NCBI GenBank assembly: GCA_910588495.1
Contig: CAJUPU010000034.1
Location: 1-35,396, forward strand
From: an uncultured Oscillospiraceae bacterium
GTDB taxonomy: Bacteria > Bacillota > Clostridia > Oscillospirales > Oscillospiraceae
DNA: 35,396 nt
Direction of reading: 5' to 3'
In this document: in pieces, positions 1 through 6,914 of the stretch
How positions within the stretch are numbered: the first letter of the stretch is position 1
Layout: each line of letters starts with the position of its first letter
The notes under the pieces: model-generated
Seen by the model: the letters and a program-made list of their open reading frames with translations, nothing else
What the model was told of the DNA's origin: nothing
Database searches by the model: none
Program-made: the position numbers and the translations under genes

Positions 1-1802
1 ATATGAAGGACGCCGCCACCCACTCCTACCTGAAGAAGGGCCAGGACATCGTGGACATGAACCACAAGGCCATCGACATGGGCGCCACCGCCTTCAAGAA
101 GTTCCAGGTCCCCGCCTCCTGGGCCACCGCCGAGGACAAGGCCGAGGGCGAGAAGCTGGAGGGCCGCGCCGAGCTGGTGGAGATGGTCAAGGACGTGATG
201 GAGCCCGTCAACCGCATGGACGGCGACAGCCTGCCCGTGTCCACCTTCGTGCCCCACGTGGACGGCACCTTCCAGCAGGGCGCCTCCGCCTATGAGAAGC
301 GGGGCGTGGCCGTCAGCGTCCCCGCCTGGAACCCCGACACCTGCGTGCAGTGCAATATGTGCTCCTACGTCTGCCCCCACGCCACCATCCGTCCCTTCGC
401 CCTGAGCGAGGAGGAGGCCAAGAACGCCCCCGACTGCGCCCAGATCGTAGACATCAAGGCCGGCAAGGGCAAGGACGTGTACAAGTACTCCCTGGCCGTG
501 TCCGCCATGGACTGCATGGGCTGCTCCGTCTGTGTGGGCGTGTGCCCCACCAAGAGCCTGTCCATGGTGCCCCTGGAGAAGGAGGCCGTGCGCCAGCCCG
601 CCTTCGACTATATGGTGGCCAAGGTGGCCCCCAAGGCCGACATGGAGAGCAATGCCTCCGTCAAGGACAGCCAGTTCAAGCAGCCCCTGCTGGAGTTCTC
701 CGGCTCCTGCGCCGGCTGTGCCGAGACCGCTTACGCCCGCCTGGTCACCCAGGTGTGCGGCGAGCGCATGTACGTCTCCAACGCCACCGGCTGCTCCTCC
801 ATCTGGGGCGGTCCCGCTGCCACCTCCCCCTACACCGTTAATAAGGACGGCAAGGGCGTGGCCTGGGCCAACTCCCTGTTCGAGGACAACGCCGAGCACG
901 GCCTGGGCATCCACCTGGGCCAGAAGGCCATCCGCAACGCCCTGATCGAGAAGATCGAGGCCATGGCCAAGAACTGCGCCGACCAGGGCCAGCCCAACGC
1001 GGTGCTCCAGGCCTACCTGGATACCAAGGACGACGGCGCGGCCAACGCCGAGGCCACCAAGGCCCTGGTGGAGCTGCTGGAGAAGTGGGCCAACGACGGC
1101 TGTGACGACTCCAAGGCCATCCTGGCCCAGAAGGACTACCTGAACAAGAAGTCCGTGTGGATCTTCGGCGGCGACGGCTGGGCCTACGACATCGGCTACG
1201 GCGGTCTGGACCACGTGCTGGCCTCCGGCGAGGACGTGAACATCTTCGTGTTCGACACCGAGGTGTACTCCAACACCGGCGGGCAGGCGTCCAAGTCCTC
1301 CAACATCGGTCAGGTGGCGCAGTTTGCCGCCGCTGGCAAGGCCATCAGCAAGAAGTCCCTGGCGGAGATCGTCATGCAGTACGGTTACGTCTACGTGGCC
1401 CAGGTGGCCATGGGCGCCAACCCCAACCAGACTCTCCAGGCCATCCGCGAGGCCGAGGCCTATCACGGCCCGTCCCTGGTGATCGGCTACAGCCCCTGCG
1501 AGATGCACTCCATCAAGGGCGGCATGGCCAACTGCCAGAGCGAGATGAAGAAGGCCGTGGCCTGCGGCTACTGGAACCTGTTCCGCTACAACCCCGCCCT
1601 GAAGGCCGAGGGCAAGAACCCGTTCACCCTGGACTCCAAGGCCCCCGCCGGCGGCTATCAGGAGTTCCTGCTCAACGAGGCCCGCTACTCCTCTCTGACC
1701 CGTTCCTTCCCGGAGCGCGCCACCGAGCTGTTCAAGCAGAACGAGGAGGCCGCCATGGCCCGCTGGGAGCACCTGCAGAAGCTCATCGAGCTGTATAAGT
1801 AA
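1..1802 (+). CDS. nifJ: Pyruvate:ferredoxin (flavodoxin) oxidoreductase, C-terminal part
   Basis: This is the C-terminal half of the homodimeric single-chain enzyme that converts pyruvate and CoA to acetyl-CoA and CO2, reducing ferredoxin in the cytoplasm. The gene enters from the left edge, so no start is visible; about 600 of the usual ~1,170-1,190 residues are present. Counting from the methionine at base 3, a two-cluster ferredoxin domain is seen at residues 114-124 (CVQCNMCSYVCP) and from 171 (CMGCSVCVGVCP). A CAGCAE motif follows near residue 236. The thiamine diphosphate domain holds GDGWAYDIGYGGLDH and an EVYSNTGGQ(A)SKSS stretch, typical of the family. The frame is intact to the TAA stop, and a strong hairpin terminator follows. 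Identification is very secure; only the start is unknown. Confidence 0.97.
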   Translation, partial: MKDAATHSYLKKGQDIVDMNHKAIDMGATAFKKFQVPASWATAEDKAEGEKLEGRAELVEMVKDVMEPVNRMDGDSLPVSTFVPHVDGTFQQGASAYEKRGVAVSVPAWNPDTCVQCNMCSYVCPHATIRPFALSEEEAKNAPDCAQIVDIKAGKGKDVYKYSLAVSAMDCMGCSVCVGVCPTKSLSMVPLEKEAVRQPAFDYMVAKVAPKADMESNASVKDSQFKQPLLEFSGSCAGCAETAYARLVTQVCGERMYVSNATGCSSIWGGPAATSPYTVNKDGKGVAWANSLFEDNAEHGLGIHLGQKAIRNALIEKIEAMAKNCADQGQPNAVLQAYLDTKDDGAANAEATKALVELLEKWANDGCDDSKAILAQKDYLNKKSVWIFGGDGWAYDIGYGGLDHVLASGEDVNIFVFDTEVYSNTGGQASKSSNIGQVAQFAAAGKAISKKSLAEIVMQYGYVYVAQVAMGANPNQTLQAIREAEAYHGPSLVIGYSPCEMHSIKGGMANCQSEMKKAVACGYWNLFRYNPALKAEGKNPFTLDSKAPAGGYQEFLLNEARYSSLTRSFPERATELFKQNEEAAMARWEHLQKLIELYK

Positions 1803-1826
1803 GTTCCGGCATACCAAACAAGCGCC

Positions 1827-1859
1827 AAAGGGCCCCTCTCGAAAGAGAGGGGCCCTTTT
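1827..1859. terminator. Rho-independent terminator after the oxidoreductase
   Basis: An 11-bp perfect GC-rich stem (1830-1840 with 1845-1855) closes on a GAAA tetraloop and is followed by TTTT on the + strand. AAA precedes the stem, so it could also act weakly for the opposite gene ending at 1901. Confidence 0.93.
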
Positions 1860-1900
1860 CGCGGGCAGAAAAAGCGCGCCCCGGCGGGGGGCACGCCAGT

Positions 1901-2647
1901 TCACTTTTTGTTGCGCACGAACACCTGGGTGCCTTGGTATTTGGCGTTGTGGCGCTCGTCGATCTCGAAGCCCTCCAGGGCGGCGATGAATTTGGACAGC
2001 TTGGCGAAGCCGTAGTTCCGGGCGTCGAAGTCGGGCTGCTTTTTGATCAGCAGGGTGCCCAGGTCCCCCAGGTAGGCGTAGCCGTCCTCGTCCGCCAGGT
2101 CCTCCACCGACTGGGCGATCAGCTCCTGGACGGTGAGGGCGGGGGACTCCGCCGGGGCGGACTTCTTCTTGGCGCTCTTGCCGGGGGCGGCGGGGGGCGC
2201 GGCCTGCTCGGCGGCCTTCAGCGACTCGATGTACACGAACTTGTCGCAGGCCACGATGAAGGGCTTGGGGGTCTTTTTCTCCCCCATGCCGTACACCTTC
2301 ATCCCCGCCTCCCGCAGGCGGGTGGCCAGCCGGGTGAAGTCGCTGTCGCTGCTCACCAGCACGAAGCCGTCGCAGTTGCCGGAGTAGAGGATGTCCATGG
2401 CGTCGATGATCATGGCCGAGTCGGTGGCGTTCTTGCCGGTGGTGTAGCTGTACTGCTGGAAGGGGGTGATGGCGTGCTCCAGCAGCAGGGGCTTCCAGCT
2501 GCCCATGTTGGGGGCGGTCCAGTCGCCGTAGATGCGCTTGATGGTGGCCGAGCCGTACACCGCCACCTCCGCCATGATCTCGCGCAGGGCGGTGCGGGGG
2601 GCGTTGTCCGCGTCGATGAGGACGGCCAGGCGCAGTTCGTTATCCAT
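1901..2647 (-). CDS. NYN domain protein with C-terminal LOTUS/OST-HTH domain
   Basis: This 248-residue protein opens with a NYN (PIN-like, LabA/DUF88) nuclease fold: LAVLIDADNAP near residue 7, then IIDAMDILY and FVLVSSDSDFTRLATRLREAG, the acidic positions expected to bind metal. A charged Ala/Pro/Lys linker leads to a C-terminal winged-helix LOTUS/OST-HTH domain (GYAYLGDLGTLLIKK through LSKFIAALEGFEID), a module associated with RNA binding. Family knowledge suggests cytoplasmic RNA processing or turnover; the substrate is unknown. The start at 2647 is chosen because AAAGGAG lies 8 bases upstream; longer forms reading further upstream lack such a site and begin in AT-rich promoter-like sequence. 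It is a single-gene unit, divergent from the sigma gene. Confidence 0.88.
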   Translation of the reverse strand: MDNELRLAVLIDADNAPRTALREIMAEVAVYGSATIKRIYGDWTAPNMGSWKPLLLEHAITPFQQYSYTTGKNATDSAMIIDAMDILYSGNCDGFVLVSSDSDFTRLATRLREAGMKVYGMGEKKTPKPFIVACDKFVYIESLKAAEQAAPPAAPGKSAKKKSAPAESPALTVQELIAQSVEDLADEDGYAYLGDLGTLLIKKQPDFDARNYGFAKLSKFIAALEGFEIDERHNAKYQGTQVFVRNKK

Positions 2648-2744
2648 GTGGGGGTCTCCTTTGGGTGGTTTCGTTGGGGATCCATGCTGGTATAGTATAT
2701 CACAGGCGGGGGGAAAAAGAAAGCGCAAAAAAACCCGCTCCCCC

Positions 2745-2770
2745 TGCAACGATCCGCCCCCCTGGGGCGT
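2745..2770 (+). promoter_or_regulatory. Possible ECF-type promoter for the sigma gene
   Basis: TGCAAC at 2745-2750 and CGT at 2768-2770 are separated by 17 bases, resembling the AAC...CGT layout of ECF-sigma promoters, upstream of an ECF gene that would be expected to control itself. Only a weak housekeeping-like element (TATAGA near 2774) is also present. This is tentative. Confidence 0.25.
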
Positions 2771-2838
2771 GTTATAGATAGAAGGGGCTGAAGCGGCGCC
2801 ACCCTTCAGGCGCTGCGGCGGCAAAAGGAGGGGATCGG

Positions 2839-3315
2839 ATGGACCACTCCGACCGGTTGGAAGAATTGGTGGACAGACATGAGACTGCCCTGTTCCGGGC
2901 GGCGCTGGCGATCTTGGGCGACGTGCAGGAGGCGGAGGACGCGGTGCAGGACACCTTCCTGCGCTATCTGGAAAAGCGCCCCGAGCTGCGGGATGGGGGC
3001 CACGAGAAGGCATGGCTGCTGAAGGTGACGGCCAACCGCTGCAAGAGCATCCTGCGCACCCGCAGGCGGCGGCCCACGGTGGAGCTGCTGGACATCTACC
3101 CCGTCCCGGAGGAGGAGGGGAGCCGGGAGCTGATGGAGGCGATCCTGACCCTGCCCGCCAACCAGCGTTCGGCGGTGCACCTGCACTACTACGAGGGCTA
3201 TACCTCCGAGGAGATCGGGGCCATCCTGGGCCAGCGGCCGGGGACGGTGCGCTCCCACCTCAGCCGGGCCCGGGAGGCCCTGCGGCGGTACTTATTGGAA
3301 GAAACGGGGGAATAA
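2839..3315 (+). CDS. ECF-family RNA polymerase sigma factor
   Basis: This 158-residue protein directs RNA polymerase to a specific promoter set. Region 2 lies at about residues 8-75 (ETALFRAALAILGDVQEAED, then DAVQDTFLRYLEKRP and KAWLLKVTANRCKS). Region 4 helix-turn-helix lies at about 103-152 (LPANQRSAVHLHYYEGYTSE, GTVRSHLSRAREALRRYL). There is no region 1 or 3, and the length is normal for an ECF factor. AAAGGAGG (2824-2831) precedes the ATG. The stop is followed after four bases by the start of a membrane protein, the usual arrangement of an ECF factor and its anti-sigma partner, so activity is probably controlled by that neighbour. No paralog-specific group can be assigned from sequence alone. 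Confidence 0.93.
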   Translation: MDHSDRLEELVDRHETALFRAALAILGDVQEAEDAVQDTFLRYLEKRPELRDGGHEKAWLLKVTANRCKSILRTRRRRPTVELLDIYPVPEEEGSRELMEAILTLPANQRSAVHLHYYEGYTSEEIGAILGQRPGTVRSHLSRAREALRRYLLEETGE

Positions 3316-3319
3316 AAGT

Positions 3320-4783
3320 ATGAAACGCTATCAAAAATTCATGGACGGCGTGAAGCCCTCCGACACTCTGGGCCAGCGGCTGCGGGCGCTGAAGGAGCCG
3401 AAAAAGAAGCCCGCCTGGACAAAGTACGGCGCCATGGCGGCGGCGCTGGTGCTGGTGTGCGGCCTGGGCTGGTATGGGCTGGACTATTGGCAGGCGGTGG
3501 TGAGCCGACAGAGGTTTTTGGAGAGAGCACAGGTCTACCACACAGAGGGCGTGCCGGCCCAGCCGGAGCCCGATGAGAGCATGGAGCCCGCCGCACACAT
3601 GTTTGCGGGGAGCTATGAGGTGACCAAAGGCGGGAAGACGGCCAGCTATCTCCTGCCCTATATCGACTACGGCGATACGGGGCTGTCCGAGGTGCAGACC
3701 GCCCTGGACTGGGACATCCCCCAGGGGGCGCTCAAGGGGGATCTGAGCCGGAATCACATCGTCCGGCTGCTGGGCGGAGAGGACGTGCTGTCCACCCACC
3801 TGGACTGGGACGGCTATGAGCTGTCCGGCTGGACGGCGTGGCTGAGGGACGGCTCCTTCTGGGGGGCCTATATCCAGGGCTATCAGGGGCCGCTGGACCA
3901 CTTCGAGTTCGCCGTCACGGCGGGCCGTCTCCCCCCCACCTGCATCGTCTATCCCCAGAGCGTGGAGCAGAACATCTGCGGCGTCACGGTCATCGCCGAC
4001 AAGCATGACGGCAATGGGGCGTGCTCCCGCCGGGTGAGCTTCATGAAGGAGGACCACGGTTTCCGGTTTGATTTGACCTCCACCGACGCGGAGCAGGCGG
4101 AAGTGCTGGTGAGCCGCCTGGTGCGCTGGGTGACGGAGGGCGGCAAGGACTGGACCGCCGATGGCATGGCGCTCACGGTGCTGGGCAAGGAGGACGTGCT
4201 GGGCGAGGAGTTCATCACCTGCAATGTCTGCGGCCAGTCGTTCCCGAAGGAGAACGTAAGCGCCCATGTCCACACGTTCCACGGGGCGGACAGAGACCCG
4301 ATATACAGCAAAGAGAACGTCGTCTGCGAGGTCTGCGGAGAGACGTACCCAAAGATGGAGGAGAAGGCCCACGCCTACTCTGTCCACGGCGTGGGCGAGC
4401 CCAACTGGAACGACGGCGCCCCGGCGGTGAGCGCGGACCACAGCTACGTGGCCCCGGCGGTGAGCGCGCAGCCGGGCTATACCTGCCCGGAGTGCGGGGA
4501 GGAGATCATGCCGGGCACGGCCCACGGCCACGGGATCTGCGGCCTGCCCCTGGCTCCCACCCCCGGCGTCAACACCTGCCCGGACTGCGGCGTGAGCTAC
4601 CCGGCGGGAGAGGCGCACTATCATACCCAAACCTGCCCCGAGTGCGGCGAGACCTACCAGTCGGGCCACCACCACGCCTGTGAAGCGGACCCGGTCTACA
4701 CCTGCGAGGTGTGCGGCCAGATCGTCCCGGCGGGGATGGAGCACAGCCACCGCCAGGAGGGACACCACGGGGGACACCATTGA
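3320..4783 (+). CDS. Putative anti-sigma / sensor membrane protein with six CxxC zinc-knuckle repeats
   Basis: This 487-residue protein is encoded four bases after the ECF gene and is probably its regulator. The short N-terminal cytoplasmic part (residues 1-33) is basic and lacks the classic HxxxCxxC ZAS motif. One membrane helix spans about 34-55. A middle domain (about 90-280) is not recognised. The last third carries CxxC pairs at 301/304, 336/339, 389/392, 420/423, 439/442 and 462/465. The first two continue with H at +12 and +17 from the second Cys (C-x2-C-x11-H-x4-H), the spacing of C2H2 zinc fingers. The later four follow C-x2-C-G-x8-9-H-x-H or a compressed form, and the end is His-rich (HHGGHH). 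With N-in topology these metal sites lie outside the membrane. Zn or other metal sensing is inference; the anti-sigma role rests on gene order. Confidence 0.7.
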   Translation: MKRYQKFMDGVKPSDTLGQRLRALKEPKKKPAWTKYGAMAAALVLVCGLGWYGLDYWQAVVSRQRFLERAQVYHTEGVPAQPEPDESMEPAAHMFAGSYEVTKGGKTASYLLPYIDYGDTGLSEVQTALDWDIPQGALKGDLSRNHIVRLLGGEDVLSTHLDWDGYELSGWTAWLRDGSFWGAYIQGYQGPLDHFEFAVTAGRLPPTCIVYPQSVEQNICGVTVIADKHDGNGACSRRVSFMKEDHGFRFDLTSTDAEQAEVLVSRLVRWVTEGGKDWTADGMALTVLGKEDVLGEEFITCNVCGQSFPKENVSAHVHTFHGADRDPIYSKENVVCEVCGETYPKMEEKAHAYSVHGVGEPNWNDGAPAVSADHSYVAPAVSAQPGYTCPECGEEIMPGTAHGHGICGLPLAPTPGVNTCPDCGVSYPAGEAHYHTQTCPECGETYQSGHHHACEADPVYTCEVCGQIVPAGMEHSHRQEGHHGGHH

Positions 4784-4787
4784 CGCC

Positions 4788-4823
4788 AGCCCCGCCCCGG
4801 CTTTTGCCGGGGCGGGGCTTTTT
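4788..4823 (+). terminator. Rho-independent terminator of the sigma/zinc-knuckle operon
   Basis: A 14-bp perfect GC stem (4788-4801 with 4806-4819), TTTT loop and a following run of five T begin five bases after the stop codon at 4783. Confidence 0.95.
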
Positions 4824-4829
4824 CCGCCC

Positions 4830-4858
4830 TTGCACCGGATGCGGAGATCTGCTATAAT
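4830..4858 (+). promoter_or_regulatory. Promoter of the WYL regulator gene
   Basis: A perfect TATAAT (4853-4858) lies 17 bases after a weak -35 TTGCAC (4830-4835), just downstream of the preceding terminator and 58 bases before the chosen start. Confidence 0.7.
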
Positions 4859-4915
4859 ATCCCTGTTTATCGGACTTTGTTTTTGTTAGCATAGTTGGCG
4901 AAGGGAGGGATCGCC

Positions 4916-5899
4916 GTGCCGAAAAGTTCTCATCACAAGCGCAAACTGCCCATTTTGGCCAAGATGCTGCTGGAGCGCAGCGACGAGGACCACCCCATCT
5001 CCCGGCTGGAGATGCAGGAGGAGCTGGAGCGGTGGGGACTGAGCGCCGAGCGCAAGAGCATCTACGACGACATGGGACAGCTGGCGGAGCTGGGGCTGGA
5101 CGTGCAGGCCAAGCGGGGGAGGAACGGGGGCTGGTACATCGGCCAGCGGGAGTTCGAGCTGGCGGAGCTGAAGCTGCTGGTGGACGCGGTGCAGTCCAGC
5201 CGCTTCCTCACCAAGCGCAAGAGCGACGCGCTGATCCGCAAGCTGGAGGGGCTCACCAGCGTCCACCAGGCCAGGCAGCTCCAGCGGCAGGTGTACGTGG
5301 ACCGGCGGGTCAAGACCATGAACGAGAGCATCTATTACAACGTGGACCGCCTGCAGGGGGCCATCGCCGCCAACAGGGTGGTGACCTTCCGCTATTTCGA
5401 GTACAACGTCCGGCGGGAGCGGGTGTTCCGCCGGGAGGGGGAGCGCTACCGCCTGACCCCCTACGGCCTGATCTGGGACAGCGAGAACTACTATCTGGCC
5501 GGGTGGGACGAGCTGAGAAAAGAGGTGCGCCACTACCGGGTGGACAAGATGTCGGACATCGCCCTCACCGGCATGAAGGGCCACCCCCGGGGGAGCTGGA
5601 CGGCGGAGGGCTACGCCCGAAAGCACTTCGGCATGTTCTCCGGCACGCCCTGCCGCCTGCGCCTGCGGTGCGAGGACCGGCTGGCCGGGGTGATGATCGA
5701 CCGCTTCGGGCTGGAGGCGGCCCTGATCCCCGACGGGCCGGGCCACTTCACCGCCGCGGTGGATCTGGTGGTCAGCCCGCCCCTGTGGGGGTGGCTGTTC
5801 GGCCTGGGGCCCGGGGTGGAGGTGCTGGAGCCGGACTGGGCGGCGGAGCAGTTCGCCCAGCGGCTGGAGGAGGTCGCCGCGCTGTACCGAAAGGAATGA
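4916..5899 (+). CDS. WYL-domain transcriptional regulator
   Basis: This 327-residue DNA-binding protein has an N-terminal DeoR-like winged helix (about residues 8-75: KLPILAKMLLERSDEDHPIS, AERKSIYDDMGQLAELGLDV, then a GGWYIG wing). The WYL ligand-sensing domain spans about 140-225 (VTFRYFEYNVRRERVFRR, YRLTPYGLIWDSENYYLAGW, RHYRVDKMSDI), and a WCX-like C-terminal extension follows. WYL proteins commonly respond to nucleic-acid or nucleotide ligands and often act as repressors; the target here is unknown. The GTG at 4916 is preferred because AAGGGAGG sits 7 bases upstream; an in-frame TTG at 4895 would place that site inside the gene. The next gene begins 66 bases later on the same strand with no terminator between them. 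Confidence 0.88.
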   Translation: MPKSSHHKRKLPILAKMLLERSDEDHPISRLEMQEELERWGLSAERKSIYDDMGQLAELGLDVQAKRGRNGGWYIGQREFELAELKLLVDAVQSSRFLTKRKSDALIRKLEGLTSVHQARQLQRQVYVDRRVKTMNESIYYNVDRLQGAIAANRVVTFRYFEYNVRRERVFRREGERYRLTPYGLIWDSENYYLAGWDELRKEVRHYRVDKMSDIALTGMKGHPRGSWTAEGYARKHFGMFSGTPCRLRLRCEDRLAGVMIDRFGLEAALIPDGPGHFTAAVDLVVSPPLWGWLFGLGPGVEVLEPDWAAEQFAQRLEEVAALYRKE

Positions 5900-5965
5900 C
5901 CGGGCCATAAAATGGGAAGACTATGCCAAAAGGGGGCCGGCGGCCCCCGAATGGAGGGACTTTCC

Positions 5966-6625
5966 ATGGAGCGCACGCAGCTGGGACGGAAATTTTATGA
6001 GCTGGGTCTGGAGCTGGGCCGGGCGGGCACGGTGGCCATCGGCAGCGGCGGCGGCACCCTGGCCCGGGCGCTGGCCCGGACGGCGGGGTGCGCCGCGGCG
6101 CTGGCTGGGGGCGAGGTGCGCTTCCACGACGGGACCTGCGCCGCCTGCGGGGCGTGGCTGGCGGAGCACTACGGCTTTTCCGCCGCCCTCTTCGTCCGCC
6201 AGGAAGGGAGCCGGGTGGAATGCTGGCTCCAGGGTGGACAGGACGGGCACTTTACAGAGACCGCCGCGGCGGGCTCCGGCCCCGCCTGCACGGGGGAATG
6301 GGATCTCCTTGCCGGGGCGGACTGCGCCTGGGCGGCCTGCCGGGCGGGGGAGTACCAGGGGGAGCTGGGCCCCGCCTGCGCCCAAGGCCCCGCCGCCCTC
6401 ACCCTGGCCCTGGAGCGGCTGGGCTATCAGGTGACCGCCCGCCCCCTGCCTGGGGCGCCCCTGTTCGAGAGCGACCGGGAGGGGAGCGTCCTCCGGATCC
6501 GGACGGGGGGCGGGGCCGTGGTCCTGCCGGGGGCGGACGCCCTGGCGGGGCTGGCGGACTACGCCCGGCGGCCCCAGGCGGTGCCCGCCTTCCAGCCCGG
6601 GGAAGATGGAAGGACCCAAAGTTGA
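5966..6625 (+). CDS. Unidentified protein, weak phosphohexomutase N-terminal resemblance
   Basis: This 219-residue Ala/Gly-rich protein is not recognised with confidence. Its first ~80 residues (VAIGSGGGTLARALARTAGC, then VRFHDGTCAACGAWLAEHYG and SAALFVRQEGSRVECWLQGG) echo the layout of the first domain of phosphomannomutase/phosphoglucosamine mutase proteins. However, the catalytic TASHNP serine loop is absent (the matching place reads VRQEGSR) and the later domains are missing. It may therefore be a degenerate, non-catalytic relative or something unrelated. The start at 5966 is chosen because GGAGGG (5953-5958) is 7 bases away; an ATG at 5951 has no such site. It probably shares the transcript of the WYL gene. 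No membrane segment or signal peptide is seen. Confidence 0.55.
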   Translation: MERTQLGRKFYELGLELGRAGTVAIGSGGGTLARALARTAGCAAALAGGEVRFHDGTCAACGAWLAEHYGFSAALFVRQEGSRVECWLQGGQDGHFTETAAAGSGPACTGEWDLLAGADCAWAACRAGEYQGELGPACAQGPAALTLALERLGYQVTARPLPGAPLFESDREGSVLRIRTGGGAVVLPGADALAGLADYARRPQAVPAFQPGEDGRTQS

Positions 6626-6665
6626 ATCGGGAGAAGATATTCCATTTAGTTGAGGAACGCCCCCG

Positions 6666-6694
6666 TTGACAAAGGCCAAAAACTCTGGTATACT
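6666..6694 (+). promoter_or_regulatory. Strong promoter of the ABC-F leader
   Basis: Perfect TTGACA (6666-6671), 17-base spacer and TATACT (6689-6694). Transcription would begin near 6701, leaving a leader of over 200 nt before the ABC-F start. Confidence 0.93.
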
Positions 6695-6724
6695 GGCCTC
6701 AACTTCAAAGAAAAGGGTGAAACG

Positions 6725-6736
6725 ATGCGCAAGTAA
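6725..6736 (+). CDS. Three-codon leader ORF (Met-Arg-Lys-stop)
   Basis: ATG CGC AAG TAA lies about 24 bases after the expected transcription start. AAAAGGG (6711-6717) sits 7 bases upstream, an ideal ribosome site for so small an ORF. The bases from the Lys codon through the stop and beyond (6732-6740) are complementary to 6810-6818. A ribosome on this ORF would therefore change the folding of the leader. Three-residue upstream ORFs ahead of ABC-F genes have been reported in Listeria, as I recall for lmo0919; that comparison is from memory. The ORF's role is translation sensing rather than making a useful peptide. Confidence 0.75.
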   Translation: MRK

Positions 6737-6890
6737 GTCGAACTTCAAGCTGTGATATCCAATGCTGCGGCCCATCTGGGATGGGTCTAAGCTCTCATGG
6801 CGCGAAGGGCGGCTTACTGACCGGGGACACGGTGTGTCCCTGCCTTTTCGTCATGTAGACCGTCCTTCCGCTGTGGAAGGGCGGTCTTTT
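6732..6890 (+). promoter_or_regulatory. Ribosome-mediated transcription attenuator of the ABC-F gene
   Basis: The terminator is a 13-bp stem (6857-6869 with 6875-6887, one G-U) followed by TTT. GAAGGGCGG at 6804-6812 repeats the terminator's 3' arm exactly, so it can pair with 6860-6868 to form an antiterminator; that helix would enclose a GGGACAC/GTGTCCC hairpin (6824-6840). In turn, 6732-6740 (overlapping the leader stop codon) can form nine pairs with 6810-6818, taking three bases of the antiterminator arm. A small hairpin (6771-6785) sits inside that helix. The inferred logic is that without drug, 6732-6740 holds the arm and the terminator forms. With a drug-stalled ribosome on the leader ORF, the arm is freed and read-through occurs. 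Confidence 0.8.
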
Positions 6891-6914
6891 GTGTGCGGAA
6901 AGGAGCGGATGCGT

